A stretch of DNA of 53,906 nt from Alphaproteobacteria bacterium (GCA_020446675.1 JAGREE010000047.1:1-53906); one strand, 5' to 3'; shown: positions 16,743-26,906, numbered from the stretch's first letter. Notes: generated from the letters alone by a model not told the origin. A program made the numbers and translations.

Positions 16743-19177
16743 TATTTATATTCATCCAATAGTTTTTTGAAGTTTTCTTCTGACAATTTCTTGTTTTTAT
16801 CATCTTCCTTTTGTTTCTCTTTTTTATAGTCATCAAGAGATTTTGGCTTTTCCTGATTTTCTTTCAGCATATCACGGGCCTGATTTGCTTTTTCCTTAAC
16901 CAGATCAAAGCGGCTTTCCAGAATGCGCCGCGGGAAGAAGTTATTAAACATATCCGTGTCAGCAGTTTCATATTTTGGATCAAGAACCACTGAAGCAATT
17001 TCCTTATCAGTAACGATCATTTTTGTTACCTGATTATAATCCTGCTTCCATATTTCAGCCGGATAGCGTTTTTCTTCTATTGAACCATCTGTATAAACGA
17101 TTTCAAGATAGAGAGGCATCAAAAGCCCACCAATATTAGTAAAATCAAGCAGATAAATATTGCTGTCATCTTTAAGCATATCGATCTGCCAAGGTTCAAG
17201 CTCCGCAATCAGCTTGTTATATTCGTTGCGCTGCTTGTTTGTAACTGTAAATTCATCATGATCATTATAAAAATCCTTGATGCCTGGAAATTCATCAACA
17301 CGTTTTGGCAGATCATCATTGCTGAAGTAACTAGGATGTGTTCTTTTTTCCATTTCCTGCTTACGCTTGAAGGCTTCTTCAATTTCCGGATCTTTCGTAT
17401 CAATGGTAAAATGCCGGACATTATCAAGGGAAATATCCACATGATCCGTGGTATAGAACCAGCCACGCCAGAACCAGTCGAGATCAACACCGCTGGCATC
17501 TTCCATCGTACGGAAAAAGTCAGCCGGTGTTGGGCGTTTGAATTTCCAGCGCTGTGCATATTCACGAAACGCAAAATCGAAAAGCTCATGCCCCATAATG
17601 CTTTCACGGAGAATATTAAATGCTGTGGCCGGCTTGGCATAGGCATTGTTACCTTTCTGTATTACAGATTCAGCATTGCTCATAATCGGTACCTGATTGG
17701 TACTGGTCATGTATCCTGTAATGTTTCTTGGATCTATCCTGCCAAGTGGATAATCATCTTTCCACTCCTGATGGGCAAGGTTTTGGACAAAAGTATTCAT
17801 CCCTTCATCCATCCAGGTCCATTGACGCTCATCGGAGTTAATAATCATCGGGTAGTAGTTATGGCCGACTTCATGGATAATAACCCCGATCAGTCCATGT
17901 TTTGTACGACGGCTATAGGTACGGGTTCCGTCTTCATGGGTTGTTGGTCGTGCCCCATTAAAGCTTATCATTGGATATTCCATGCCACCTATTGGACCGT
18001 TTACAGATATTGCCACCGGATAAGGGTAGGTAAGTGCATATTTATTATATACGTTCAGTGTGTGTCGCACCGCATGGGTTGAAATGTCAGACCATAAAGG
18101 TTCACCAGCCATTGGATAAAATGACATCGCCATTACGGTTTCCCCGTTTTCGGACATATAATATCCCATAGCATCCCAAATAAATTTGCGGCTTGAAGCA
18201 AAGGCAAAATCCCGGACATTGTCGGCTTTGAAGCGCCATGTTTTCATTTGGGTTGAATGGCTTTTTTCATTTTCAACGGCTTCTTTTGGCGTCACAATAA
18301 ATACTGGAACTGACGCTGTGCGCGCTTCGATCAGGCGGTCGCGCTGATCCTGCGTTAATACGTCCGCACTATTTTGAAGCTCGCCAGTTGCAGCAACGAT
18401 ATGATCAGAAGGAGCCGTAATGGCAACATCATAATCACCAAACTCTAGTGTAAATTCACCACTGCCCTGATATTCCTTATTATGCCAGCCTTCATAATCA
18501 GAATAGGCGGTAACCCGTGGATACCACTGAGCAATTTCATAAATTCTGTTTTCATCGCGAGGAAAAAACTCATACCCCTGACGGGAAAGTTTATATTTTT
18601 TCGCATCCGGAATATTGTACCACCAGCTTATATTAAATTCAGTAATTGCACCGGCCGCTAGTGGCTCCGGCAGGTCAATGCGCATCATTGAGCCAACCAC
18701 AACATTTTTAAGATCACTTCCATTACTGTCCGTCAGCGATGTGACCTTAAATCCACCATCAAAAGTCCTTTCATCCACATATTTTCTAAAGCTCTCCATA
18801 GTCATGCCTTTTGTCGTTTTCGGCATAGTTTCGCTTTTTTTATCCATAGATGTTTTGGGGTCAAAACGGTTTTGATCCATTTGCATCCAGATATATTTAA
18901 GGGGATCCGGCGAATTATTGTAATATTTGATTGTAGCCTTACCGGTTATCGTTTGCTTATCATCATCAAGTGTTACATCGATTTTATAATCCGCACGTTG
19001 TTGCCAATAAGCATATCCTGGTGCGCCTGAAGCAGTACGATAACTATTCGCCGTCGGCAGATATTCATTCAGCTGCCTAAATTTGTCGTTGATCTGATTT
19101 TGAGTTTGTGCATGACTTGAAACACTAAAAACAGCACATACAAACAATCCCAATAATGTGGATTTCAACTTAATCAT
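16742..19177 (-). CDS. Secreted M1-family zinc metallopeptidase (aminopeptidase-like)
   Basis: An 811-residue exported gluzincin. A signal peptide (LLGLFVCAVFSVSSHAQ, cleavage near residue 24) precedes an M1-like N-terminal beta domain. The catalytic region has GGMEYPM, a variant of the exopeptidase GxMEN motif, and the zinc site HEVGHNYYPMI with the third ligand Glu in WMDEGMNTF. A long C-terminal region ends in a Lys/Glu-rich, probably coiled or disordered tail. M1 enzymes trim N-terminal residues from peptides, so a role in periplasmic or surface peptide scavenging is likely. A Shine-Dalgarno GAGGG supports the ATG. It heads a two-gene unit with the DUF6702 gene. Confidence 0.88.
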   Translation of the reverse strand: MIKLKSTLLGLFVCAVFSVSSHAQTQNQINDKFRQLNEYLPTANSYRTASGAPGYAYWQQRADYKIDVTLDDDKQTITGKATIKYYNNSPDPLKYIWMQMDQNRFDPKTSMDKKSETMPKTTKGMTMESFRKYVDERTFDGGFKVTSLTDSNGSDLKNVVVGSMMRIDLPEPLAAGAITEFNISWWYNIPDAKKYKLSRQGYEFFPRDENRIYEIAQWYPRVTAYSDYEGWHNKEYQGSGEFTLEFGDYDVAITAPSDHIVAATGELQNSADVLTQDQRDRLIEARTASVPVFIVTPKEAVENEKSHSTQMKTWRFKADNVRDFAFASSRKFIWDAMGYYMSENGETVMAMSFYPMAGEPLWSDISTHAVRHTLNVYNKYALTYPYPVAISVNGPIGGMEYPMISFNGARPTTHEDGTRTYSRRTKHGLIGVIIHEVGHNYYPMIINSDERQWTWMDEGMNTFVQNLAHQEWKDDYPLGRIDPRNITGYMTSTNQVPIMSNAESVIQKGNNAYAKPATAFNILRESIMGHELFDFAFREYAQRWKFKRPTPADFFRTMEDASGVDLDWFWRGWFYTTDHVDISLDNVRHFTIDTKDPEIEEAFKRKQEMEKRTHPSYFSNDDLPKRVDEFPGIKDFYNDHDEFTVTNKQRNEYNKLIAELEPWQIDMLKDDSNIYLLDFTNIGGLLMPLYLEIVYTDGSIEEKRYPAEIWKQDYNQVTKMIVTDKEIASVVLDPKYETADTDMFNNFFPRRILESRFDLVKEKANQARDMLKENQEKPKSLDDYKKEKQKEDDKNKKLSEENFKKLLDEYK

Positions 19178-19261
19178 AATAAATATTCCCTCAAATAACC
19201 TTCAATTCATTATTTATTCAAAGGATACTATATAGTATTAAGTCTTTAGTCCAGTATGCTT

Positions 19262-20056
19262 TTAATCAACTGTAACGAGATGATTTATAGGTCCACAGCC
19301 GCTGCCAAAGCCCGGTGCATGCTCCAGCGCTTTATGAACAAAATTGTGGGCGCGGGCTACAGCATCCACCAAAGTCATTTCCTGCGCCAGACCAGTTGCA
19401 ATTCCCGACGCCAATGTGCAGCCGGTGCCGTGGTTGTCTTTTCCTGGCACTCTTAGGGAAGAAAATATTTTTTCCGAATTCTGGGTTACAAGTAGATCGG
19501 TCAGTATATCACCTTTAAGGTGTCCGCCTTTAATGAGAACTGCTTTGGGCCCCATTTTGAGAAGATCATCTGCGGCTCGGCGCATGTCGTCCATATTTTT
19601 GAGAAGCTCAGTCCCGGTTAGTTTGGCCGCTTCCGCAAGATTAGGGGTAAGTAACGTTGTTTTTGGAAGAATTTCATTGACCAGCGTATTCACACTGTGG
19701 GGCTTTAAAAGCATATGACCGCTGGTCGACATCATCACCGGATCAACCACAAGCGGAATTGATTGTCCATGGTCTTTCAAAACATCACTGACCGCCAAAA
19801 TAATATCCGGCGATAACAGCATACCGGTTTTAATCGCGTCTGCACCTATGTCCCCAAGAACTGATAAAATTTGTGCTTTTACAATCTTGGCCGGAATGGG
19901 AAAAACTTCGCTGACCATATTGGTATCCTGCACCGTTATGGCCGTTATAGCCGACATAGCATAGGCACCAAGTGAAGAAATGGTTTTAATATCCGCCTGA
20001 ATCCCTGCTCCACCACTTGAATCAGAACCGGCGATTGTTAAAACCTTTCCTTTCAT
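19262..20056 (-). CDS. thiD: Hydroxymethylpyrimidine/phosphomethylpyrimidine kinase
   Basis: Ribokinase-family enzyme that phosphorylates HMP and then HMP-P for thiamine synthesis. The 264-residue protein shows the N-terminal IAGSDSSGGAGIQADIK substrate motif, PLVVDPVMMSTSGHML and the anion-hole/catalytic DNHGTGCTLASGIA. It starts three bases after the glmM stop and ends the long minus-strand run. I see no TPP riboswitch before it; it reads from the glmM transcript. Thiamine genes thiC, thiE and thiG are not in the window, so it may serve salvage. Confidence 0.95.
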   Translation of the reverse strand: MKGKVLTIAGSDSSGGAGIQADIKTISSLGAYAMSAITAITVQDTNMVSEVFPIPAKIVKAQILSVLGDIGADAIKTGMLLSPDIILAVSDVLKDHGQSIPLVVDPVMMSTSGHMLLKPHSVNTLVNEILPKTTLLTPNLAEAAKLTGTELLKNMDDMRRAADDLLKMGPKAVLIKGGHLKGDILTDLLVTQNSEKIFSSLRVPGKDNHGTGCTLASGIATGLAQEMTLVDAVARAHNFVHKALEHAPGFGSGCGPINHLVTVD

Positions 20057-20059
20057 TAA

Positions 20060-21415
20060 TTATTCGCTTCGCACACTTGCCTGAACAGAAGCAACAATAT
20101 CATTGGCGACAGTGTTGATCAGATTATCATCAGATCCTTCGACCATAACGCGGATAAGTGGTTCTGTTCCCGATTTGCGAATAACAACACGGCCATCACC
20201 ATTTAAACTGCTCTCACCGTCACAGATCGCCTGTTTAACGTGACTATTTTCAAGGGGTTCATCCCCTTCTTTATATCTGACGTTTTTAAGAAGCTGCGGA
20301 TAGGGCTCAAACGATTTAAATAAATTACTGACCGGGCGTCCTTTTTCCGTCAGAACAGCCAGTACCTGCAATGCCGCCACCAGACCGTCACCAGTGGTGT
20401 TAAAATCACTCAAGACTATATGTCCGGATTGTTCGCCGCCAATATTACATCCAAGCTGCTGCATTGCGGCCACAACATATCTGTCACCGACAGATGTACG
20501 CTCCAGACGCAACCCAATTGATTTCATATATTTTTCAAGGCCAATGTTAGACATAATAGTTGCGACAAGGGCGTCCCCTTTTAATCTGCCATTCTGATGC
20601 CAGTTGGTCGCGATTGTCGCCATGACCTGATCACCATCAATAATTTTACCATTTTCATCACAAATAATGAGCCGGTCTGCATCACCGTCCAGAGCAATAC
20701 CGATATCCGCACGGGTTTCTATTACTCTATCGCACATTGCCTGCGGTTTTGTAGAACCACATGCATCATTAATATTTGTACCATTTGGCGACGTTCCTAA
20801 GGCAATGACTTCTGCACCCAATTCCCAAAGTACGCTTGGGGCGGTTCGGTAGGCTGCACCATTTGCACAGTCAAGAACGACCCTGAGACCGTCAAGACGC
20901 AAATGTTTTGGGAATGTGTTCTTAGCAAATTCAATATAGCGTCCAACAGCATTATGCAGTCGCTGGGCACGACCAAGTTTAGAGGATTCGACCAAATGCT
21001 TGTCGTATCCGTTTTCCATTCTTTTTTCGATTTCGAGTTCAATCTCGTCAGAAAGCTTATTGCCGTCATGGTCGAAAAGTTTAATCCCGTTATCATAATA
21101 CGGATTATGAGAGGCTGAAAGCATAACGCCCAGATCCGCACGAAGCGATCGGGTAAGCATTGCAACTGCCGGTGTAGGCATCGGACCAAGAAGAACAACA
21201 TCCATACCCATGGAAATAAAGCCTGACGTTAATGCAGGCTCAAGAAGGTAACCGGAAAGACGCGTATCTTTTCCGATAACGACCCTATGCTGATGTTCAC
21301 CACGGGTAAAATGGCGTCCTGCTGCCATACCAACGCGCATGGCCACCTCAGCTGTCATTTTCCCTTCATTCGCTTTACCGCGAATTCCATCGGTTCCAAA
21401 ATATTTTCTTGTCAT
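20060..21415 (-). CDS. glmM: Phosphoglucosamine mutase
   Basis: This enzyme interconverts glucosamine-6-phosphate and glucosamine-1-phosphate on the way to UDP-GlcNAc for peptidoglycan and LPS. The 451-residue protein has the N-terminal [13 protein letters not shown], the phosphoserine loop [15 protein letters not shown], the magnesium loop [10 protein letters not shown] and the C-terminal phosphate-binding [12 protein letters not shown]. All are complete. It lies 91 bases after folP in the common ftsH-folP-glmM order. The gap contains a TAACAT-N4-ATGTTA inverted repeat that could mark an internal promoter or operator. Confidence 0.97.
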   Translation of the reverse strand: MTRKYFGTDGIRGKANEGKMTAEVAMRVGMAAGRHFTRGEHQHRVVIGKDTRLSGYLLEPALTSGFISMGMDVVLLGPMPTPAVAMLTRSLRADLGVMLSASHNPYYDNGIKLFDHDGNKLSDEIELEIEKRMENGYDKHLVESSKLGRAQRLHNAVGRYIEFAKNTFPKHLRLDGLRVVLDCANGAAYRTAPSVLWELGAEVIALGTSPNGTNINDACGSTKPQAMCDRVIETRADIGIALDGDADRLIICDENGKIIDGDQVMATIATNWHQNGRLKGDALVATIMSNIGLEKYMKSIGLRLERTSVGDRYVVAAMQQLGCNIGGEQSGHIVLSDFNTTGDGLVAALQVLAVLTEKGRPVSNLFKSFEPYPQLLKNVRYKEGDEPLENSHVKQAICDGESSLNGDGRVVIRKSGTEPLIRVMVEGSDDNLINTVANDIVASVQASVRSE

Positions 21416-21506
21416 TTTTGCTCTTTATCTCATTTTGGGAAATTAACTATAACCATTTAATAACATGAGTATGTTAATAGAAGCTGAATATTCGAAAAAA
21501 GTTTGG

Positions 21507-22613
21507 CTAAAATGTGACTTTCCCGCTGCTCACCGATTGCAAAACTGCAACCACCTGTCGGGTTTGCATGACATCATGTACTCGGATTATCTGCGCCCCC
21601 TGTTCTAAGCATACCATAGCAGCAGCAAGAGAGCCAGCCAATCTATTCTCCGCCATACTTTCACCGGTAATTTTTCCAATAAAGCTTTTTCTGGAGACAC
21701 CAACAAGTACTGGCACACCAAGACCATGGAATAAAGCAAGGTTAGAAATAATCTGAAGATTATGGTCAATCGTTTTTCCAAATCCAATACCCGGATCAAC
21801 AATAATTCTGTTTCGGGGAATGCCCGCTTCAATGCAAAAATTTATCCTGCTCTCAAGATAATCATAAATATCCAACAGCACATTTTCATAAACCGGGTTA
21901 TTCTGCATTGTTTCAGGGGGTCCAAGGGCATGCATCAGGATCACAGGCACTTTCGTCTCTTTTGCTATTTTGATGCTGTCAGGATCATGGGAAAGTGCAC
22001 TGACATCGTTTATGATGTCCGCACCGGCACAGATCGCTTCTTTCATAACATCTGCATTACGGCTGTCGATTGAAATGGGAATATTTTTCTCAGATAAAGC
22101 CTTAATAACCGGTATTACCCGTTCTTTTTCCACCTCGATTGATACTGGCAATGCACCCGGTTTTGTACTTTCGCCCCCTATATCAATTATATCAGCCCCT
22201 GCCCCGATCATATGAAGGGCATGGGCAATTGATTTTTCCGGATCAATATAGACCCCACCATCAGAAAAACTATCAGGAGTAACATTTAATACACCCTGTA
22301 TGAGTGGACTACCTGGATCAAGTGATGGAGCAGACCTTAAATCAATAGTTTCTCTTGCTCTGGTAATATTGGCTACAAGCGTTTCTAATTCTTGTCTAAT
22401 ATGATCTGGCTGTCTTGCTAAAAAATCATCAAGTTCCGATACTGAAATGATCTGTTCAATTATTTCTTTCTGGTCTCGTCTGATAATTTTTAGGGCAGAA
22501 AAATAAATATCCCCACCGGCAATATTTCTAAAGACACCATCATTAAAAGCAGAGCCCCTGAGTAAACCCAGGGGCTGCGCGTAAATAGTTCTTTTAGTCA
22601 AGACGCCAGACAA
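21507..22613 (-). CDS. folP: Dihydropteroate synthase with N-terminal extension
   Basis: This enzyme condenses p-aminobenzoate with dihydropterin pyrophosphate in folate synthesis and is the sulfonamide target. The TIM-barrel portion begins at GVLNVTPDSFSDGG and carries DIIDIGGESTKPGA, SIDSRNADVM and the C-terminal IRVHDV. About 105 residues precede it, containing a PLGLLRGSAFN segment and GGDIYFSALKIIRR, an extension I recall from alphaproteobacterial FolP. No ATG exists in the extension; the start must be a TTG at 22613 or 22598 or a rarer codon, without a clear Shine-Dalgarno. It lies 8 bases after ftsH, so coupling to ftsH translation is likely. A terminator-like hairpin falls inside codons about 13-21. 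Confidence 0.92.
   Translation of the reverse strand: MSGVLTKRTIYAQPLGLLRGSAFNDGVFRNIAGGDIYFSALKIIRRDQKEIIEQIISVSELDDFLARQPDHIRQELETLVANITRARETIDLRSAPSLDPGSPLIQGVLNVTPDSFSDGGVYIDPEKSIAHALHMIGAGADIIDIGGESTKPGALPVSIEVEKERVIPVIKALSEKNIPISIDSRNADVMKEAICAGADIINDVSALSHDPDSIKIAKETKVPVILMHALGPPETMQNNPVYENVLLDIYDYLESRINFCIEAGIPRNRIIVDPGIGFGKTIDHNLQIISNLALFHGLGVPVLVGVSRKSFIGKITGESMAENRLAGSLAAAMVCLEQGAQIIRVHDVMQTRQVVAVLQSVSSGKVTF
22553..22576 (-). other. Terminator-like hairpin inside the folP 5' coding region
   Basis: Perfect 8-bp stem AGCCCCTG/CAGGGGCT (22576-22569 and 22560-22553) with an 8-base loop. On the minus strand it is followed after four bases by TTTTAAT. It sits within the first 21 codons of folP, just after ftsH. 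It could attenuate transcription or limit folP translation. Confidence 0.4.
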
Positions 22614-22621
22614 TGGCTTTA

Positions 22622-24541
22622 TCAGCTTTCGGTTACCGGTTCAGAGCCAATATTATCGCCTTTGTCTTTTGGTTTTTTAGTCGATGGCACTGACCCGGAT
22701 GGCTTACTATCCGATTTGTCATCATCATTCAGATTTTTCTGAATTTCCTTACCAGCCAGAAGATCATTAATCTCTTCACCACTAAGCGTTTCATATTCAA
22801 GCAGACCTTTACCCAGCTTATGCAGATCATCAATATTTTCAGTCAGAATTTTTGTTGCCCTTTTATAAGCAGAATCAACAATCTTACGGATTTCCTCATC
22901 AATGATTTTTGCTGTTGCAGCAGAGACATTCTGACTTTGCGCCACGGAATGACCCAAAAATACTTCCTGTTGGTTTTCACCATATTCCAATGGTCCCAGC
23001 TTATCACTCATGCCCCACTGTGTAACCATGGCACGAGCCATTTTTGTCGCATAGGAAATATCAGAAGACGCCCCTGAAGTTACTTTATCGTAACCAAAGA
23101 TCAGCTCTTCAGCAACGCGGCCACCCATGGCTACTGCCAGGTCCGCATGCATTTTTTCACGGCTTCTTGAAAGCTGGTCATGTTCTGGAAGACGCATAAC
23201 CATACCTAAAGCACGCCCACGCGGAATAATAGTTGCCTTATGGATTGGGTCAGAAGCAGGGCAATGAAGCGCGACCAGCGCGTGACCGCCTTCATGATAT
23301 GCGGTAAGCCTTCTTTCTTCTTCCTGCATTACCATTGAACGGCGTTCAGCACCCATCATAACTTTATCTTTTGACTGCTCGAAATCTTCCATAGCAACCA
23401 CACGTTTCCCTTTACGTGCAGCGAGCAATGCTGCCTCGTTCACCAAATTGGCAAGATCAGCACCAGAAAAGCCCGGTGTACCACGGGCAATAACACGTGG
23501 TTTTACGTCAGCGGCAAGCGGTACTTTCTTCATATGAACTTTTAGAATTTTTTCACGGCCCAGAATATCAGGATTTGATACAACAACCTGACGGTCAAAT
23601 CGACCCGGACGTAATAATGCCGGGTCAAGAACATCAGGACGGTTGGTCGCGGCAAGCAGGATAATCCCTTCATTGGCTTCAAAGCCATCCATTTCAACAA
23701 GCAATTGGTTCAAAGTCTGTTCGCGTTCATCATTTCCGCCACCAAGACCGGCACCACGATGACGGCCAACGGCATCGATCTCATCAATAAATATGATACA
23801 GGGCGCGTTATTTTTTCCCTGTTCAAACATATCACGAACCCGGCTGGCACCGACACCAACAAACATTTCTACGAAATCAGAACCGGAAATTGTAAAGAAT
23901 GGTACATTTGCTTCACCGGCAATGGCGCGGGCGAGCAAGGTTTTACCAGTTCCGGGAGGTCCAACAAGCAGCGCACCTTTGGGGATCACAGCCCCTAGGC
24001 GCTGATATTTGCTCGGGTCTTTTAAAAACTCGACAATTTCTTCCAGCTCTTCTTTCGCTTCTTCAATGCCTGCAACATCATCAAAAGTAACACGGCCTGA
24101 CATTTCATTAAGCAATTTGGCTTTTGATTTGCCAAATCCCATTGCCTTGCCGCTACCGCCCTGCATTTGGCGCATGAAGAATATCCACACACCAATCAGC
24201 AATAAGAAAGGCAGCATTGAATAAAGGAAATTCAGAAACGGGCTGCTTTCAACCGGTTTGGCATTAATATTAACACCTTTTTGATTAAGCTTATCAATCA
24301 ACGTGGCATCATATGGTGCATAGGTCTGGAATGTTGTGCCATCCGCCATCTGTCCGGCGATATTATTTTCCTGTATTGTGACACTGGTCACTTTACCGGA
24401 TTCAACACCGGAAAGAAATTCGGAATAGGAAATCTCGGCTCGCGCATCCCCGCTTGATGGCCCCTTAAAGGCGCTAAACAAAGCAAGCAGTAAGATTAAA
24501 ATAATAAGCCAAAATGCAAAATTACGTTTCATATTGTTCAC
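22622..24541 (-). CDS. ftsH: FtsH ATP-dependent membrane zinc protease
   Basis: A membrane-bound AAA+ protease that degrades misassembled membrane proteins and regulators such as RpoH. The 639-residue protein has two N-terminal transmembrane helices (about 7-24 and 110-127) around a periplasmic domain. The AAA domain carries Walker A GPPGTGKT, Walker [12 protein letters not shown] and the second region of homology [18 protein letters not shown]. The zinc site is [10 protein letters not shown], with a further Asp/Glu ligand in the downstream [12 protein letters not shown] region. HflK and HflC, its modulators, are also encoded in this window. Upstream there is a promoter resembling the alphaproteobacterial RpoH consensus, which fits heat induction. 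folP and glmM follow on the same strand. Confidence 0.97.
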   Translation of the reverse strand: MNNMKRNFAFWLIILILLLALFSAFKGPSSGDARAEISYSEFLSGVESGKVTSVTIQENNIAGQMADGTTFQTYAPYDATLIDKLNQKGVNINAKPVESSPFLNFLYSMLPFLLLIGVWIFFMRQMQGGSGKAMGFGKSKAKLLNEMSGRVTFDDVAGIEEAKEELEEIVEFLKDPSKYQRLGAVIPKGALLVGPPGTGKTLLARAIAGEANVPFFTISGSDFVEMFVGVGASRVRDMFEQGKNNAPCIIFIDEIDAVGRHRGAGLGGGNDEREQTLNQLLVEMDGFEANEGIILLAATNRPDVLDPALLRPGRFDRQVVVSNPDILGREKILKVHMKKVPLAADVKPRVIARGTPGFSGADLANLVNEAALLAARKGKRVVAMEDFEQSKDKVMMGAERRSMVMQEEERRLTAYHEGGHALVALHCPASDPIHKATIIPRGRALGMVMRLPEHDQLSRSREKMHADLAVAMGGRVAEELIFGYDKVTSGASSDISYATKMARAMVTQWGMSDKLGPLEYGENQQEVFLGHSVAQSQNVSAATAKIIDEEIRKIVDSAYKRATKILTENIDDLHKLGKGLLEYETLSGEEINDLLAGKEIQKNLNDDDKSDSKPSGSVPSTKKPKDKGDNIGSEPVTES

Positions 24542-24595
24542 GCGTCGAACCTTTAGTTAATTAGCGATGTTGAACACCATTGTTTCATATACATT

Positions 24596-24623
24596 AAATA
24601 GGTGCAATTTAATTTGAAACAAG
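24596..24623 (-). promoter_or_regulatory. Predicted RpoH (heat-shock) promoter for ftsH
   Basis: On the minus strand CTTG (24623-24620) and CTATTTAA (beginning at 24601) are separated by 18 bases. This fits the alphaproteobacterial sigma-32 consensus CTTG-N17/18-CYTATNT. It lies about 55 bases upstream of the ftsH ATG. Confidence 0.55.
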
Positions 24624-24654
24624 CTGGGTATTCAATTTTTATTTAAGATAGCTT

Positions 24655-25992
24655 TTATTTCTTAAAAACAACTGAAAATCCATTAAATTCTGTTACCCCG
24701 GTTTCCTGAAGTAAAAAATCCGGAAGCCAAAGCTTATCTTCCTCATCAATTATACAGGGCAATGTGGGAATAACTCTGTCCCGTATCCGGTAATCCGTAA
24801 ACAGTTCAGATAGCCTTTGTTTAAAATCTGGTACTTTTTGAACAATTCTATCAACCAAATCCTGCTCAAACGGGACAATGTCTCCTGAAATACTATTTGT
24901 ATCAACGATAAACCTGTTATCCCATAAGCATCGTTTCGCCTTTTTAATGGTCATCCGTTTATCAATATCCTTAAATTCCCGACAGAAAATTATGTCCATT
25001 TCAGAAGTTTTAAAAAGGATCACGCCTGAAAGTGTCTGTCCGGAAAAATGATCTGATTTCAAATTTTGGAATAGAAATTCCAGTTTACTATAGCGGGACG
25101 GATATCTATTTCCGCCAACATTTTTAAGAGTGTCGCTTAACAGTCTAAGGGAAATTTCTTCGTGAAGTTTTTGGTGAAAGTCCGAATTTAAAGTGGCATA
25201 ACCATATTTATCATAGCACACAAATTCCGATTCGGCATTTTCTGTAAGACCTTCAAGAAGTGATCTTACCCGTCTCATTTTATCGGCAGTTGATGACAGC
25301 CGTTCAATATCAAAGCCCTCAATCTCTGAACTCTGCAACAGTTCACGAATTTGAATTCGGGTATATTTCTCATTCTGATTACTTGGATCCTCTATCCATT
25401 TCTGACCACTGCTTTTTAAATATGAAACAAGCCTTTCTTTGCTTACATCAAGAAGAGGTCTATAAATTTTTGGATAAAAATCATTTGCATCGGATAACGG
25501 GAATGATGCGACTTTATCCATCGCCGAAAGACCGTCAATGCCACTTCCCCTAAATAGACGGATCAGAAAAGTTTCCGCCTGGTCATTCAAATGATGAGCA
25601 AGAAACAAATGTTTAATTTTTTTATCCACACACCATTGCCCCATAAGAGCGTATCGGGCATTACGGGCTTCATCCTGAATATTGGTGTCCGGCTTGTGAC
25701 CAACCCAGGTCAGAATATGATGTTCAATTCCCCGTTTACTTAGCCAAATACCTACCTGTTCCGCTTCCTGTTTTGATTTTTGCCTTAATCCGTGATCTAC
25801 GGTTAATGCAACAAGTGAAATATTATGAATTTGACAATAGTCATTTAAAAGCAGGGTAAGTGCCATGCTATCGGCACCACCGGAAACGGCTACTGCAAAT
25901 TTGTCCGGTGAGCCAATATTAAGAGGGTCAATGATCGTTTCGAATTCGTCAGCAGTTAGAGCGGAAAAACTGTTTCTGCCGCCTAATTGCAT
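24655..25992 (-). CDS. tilS: tRNA(Ile)-lysidine synthetase
   Basis: TilS ligates lysine to the wobble C34 of the AUA-reading tRNA-Ile, an essential step in most bacteria. The 445-residue N-type ATP pyrophosphatase carries the PP-loop AVAVSGGADSMALTLLL (about residues 33-49) and the downstream LFLAHHLNDQAETFLIRLFRGSGIDGL signature region. The C-terminal half is divergent, as usual for TilS, and ends in a short substrate-binding domain. Its ATG lies within the end of cpoB (10-base overlap), with AGGA nearby, so translation is coupled. The cpoB-tilS-ftsH order is typical of alphaproteobacteria. Confidence 0.93.
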   Translation of the reverse strand: MQLGGRNSFSALTADEFETIIDPLNIGSPDKFAVAVSGGADSMALTLLLNDYCQIHNISLVALTVDHGLRQKSKQEAEQVGIWLSKRGIEHHILTWVGHKPDTNIQDEARNARYALMGQWCVDKKIKHLFLAHHLNDQAETFLIRLFRGSGIDGLSAMDKVASFPLSDANDFYPKIYRPLLDVSKERLVSYLKSSGQKWIEDPSNQNEKYTRIQIRELLQSSEIEGFDIERLSSTADKMRRVRSLLEGLTENAESEFVCYDKYGYATLNSDFHQKLHEEISLRLLSDTLKNVGGNRYPSRYSKLEFLFQNLKSDHFSGQTLSGVILFKTSEMDIIFCREFKDIDKRMTIKKAKRCLWDNRFIVDTNSISGDIVPFEQDLVDRIVQKVPDFKQRLSELFTDYRIRDRVIPTLPCIIDEEDKLWLPDFLLQETGVTEFNGFSVVFKK

Positions 25993-26876
25993 CCTGCTTT
26001 TCTTTCCTCAACGGGCCGCATGCGTGTATTTTCTGAACTGTTTGGAAAACGGGCGTTCAGTTCGCGGTATACTTCACATGCTTCCTGCTTTTCGCCCAAC
26101 AGGTTTAGGGACATTCCCACTTTAAGCAGATAAGCCGGCGCTTTCGTGCTGTCCGGATATTTGCTCATACCTTCCAGGAAAGTCCGCGTAGCATCCGTAT
26201 AATTCCCACGGGCATAATAGGTCTGACCCAGCCAATACTGGGCATTTCCGGCAAGCTCATCATCCGGGTGGGCTTTTAAAAATTCAAGAAAACTGATTTC
26301 AGCCTGTTCATATTGTGCATTGGACACAAGTCCATACGCATAATCATATTGTTGTTTTGGCGTTCCTGAAGGAAGCGGGGCACCACCTGTGGGCACAGAG
26401 GCCGCAGCAGCTCCCATCGTTGGCAATGTGCCTGCACCAGCCCCTTTTTCAAGTTCGGCAAAGCGAAATTCATAATCTTTTTGCATGGTCTCAAGCTGAC
26501 GAACCATATTTTCTACCTTGAAATTTGCCTCTTCCACCTTCCCTGTCATTTGGCGAAGCTGGGTTTCAAGTTCGGAAATACGGATATTGATTTCAGCAAT
26601 CAGCTGACCTTCAGAACCAGCCGGTACAGTGGACACAACAGAACCAGCATTCGCGCTGGTATCATTACCGCTGTTGTCGTCACCTGACTGAAAACGGCTG
26701 CCCGGCGTAAAAACACGTCGTTGCAATGCATTAAGTTGTTTTTCAATTGCCGTAAGGCGCTCTCTGGTCGATTGAGCAGATGCGTGACCGGTTGTACCCA
26801 GTAAAATCACTGCTGACAGGGAAAATACTAAAAATCCTGGCAATATATTTTTCATTATCAAAAAATTTTTCAACAT
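25983..26876 (-). CDS. cpoB: CpoB/YbgF periplasmic coordinator of cell envelope constriction
   Basis: Periplasmic partner of Tol-Pal that in E. coli links peptidoglycan synthase PBP1B to outer-membrane constriction. The 297-residue protein has a signal peptide (LPGFLVFSLSAVILLG...ASA), a coiled-coil trimerisation segment (about 95-145, heptads through ISELETQLRQMTGKVEEANF), a Pro/Gly-rich linker and C-terminal TPR repeats (YDYAYGLVSNAQYEQAEISF, AQYWLGQTYYARGNYTDATR). The ATG at 26876 has GGAG 6 bases upstream. A terminator separates it from pal, so it may use its own promoter. Confidence 0.93.
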   Translation of the reverse strand: MLKNFLIMKNILPGFLVFSLSAVILLGTTGHASAQSTRERLTAIEKQLNALQRRVFTPGSRFQSGDDNSGNDTSANAGSVVSTVPAGSEGQLIAEINIRISELETQLRQMTGKVEEANFKVENMVRQLETMQKDYEFRFAELEKGAGAGTLPTMGAAAASVPTGGAPLPSGTPKQQYDYAYGLVSNAQYEQAEISFLEFLKAHPDDELAGNAQYWLGQTYYARGNYTDATRTFLEGMSKYPDSTKAPAYLLKVGMSLNLLGEKQEACEVYRELNARFPNSSENTRMRPVEERKAGCN

Positions 26877-26906
26877 ATAGCGCTCCGCTCTACTACAATT
26901 TTTTCT

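Noticed and set aside
19225..19238. Palindrome ATACTATATAGTAT upstream of the M1 peptidase as an operator
   Set aside because: It consists largely of a TATAGT-like -10 and its mirror in AT-rich DNA; the matching -35 is poor and chance is likely.
20057..20100. TPP riboswitch before thiD
   Set aside because: thiD starts three bases after glmM and I saw no TPP aptamer blocks there.
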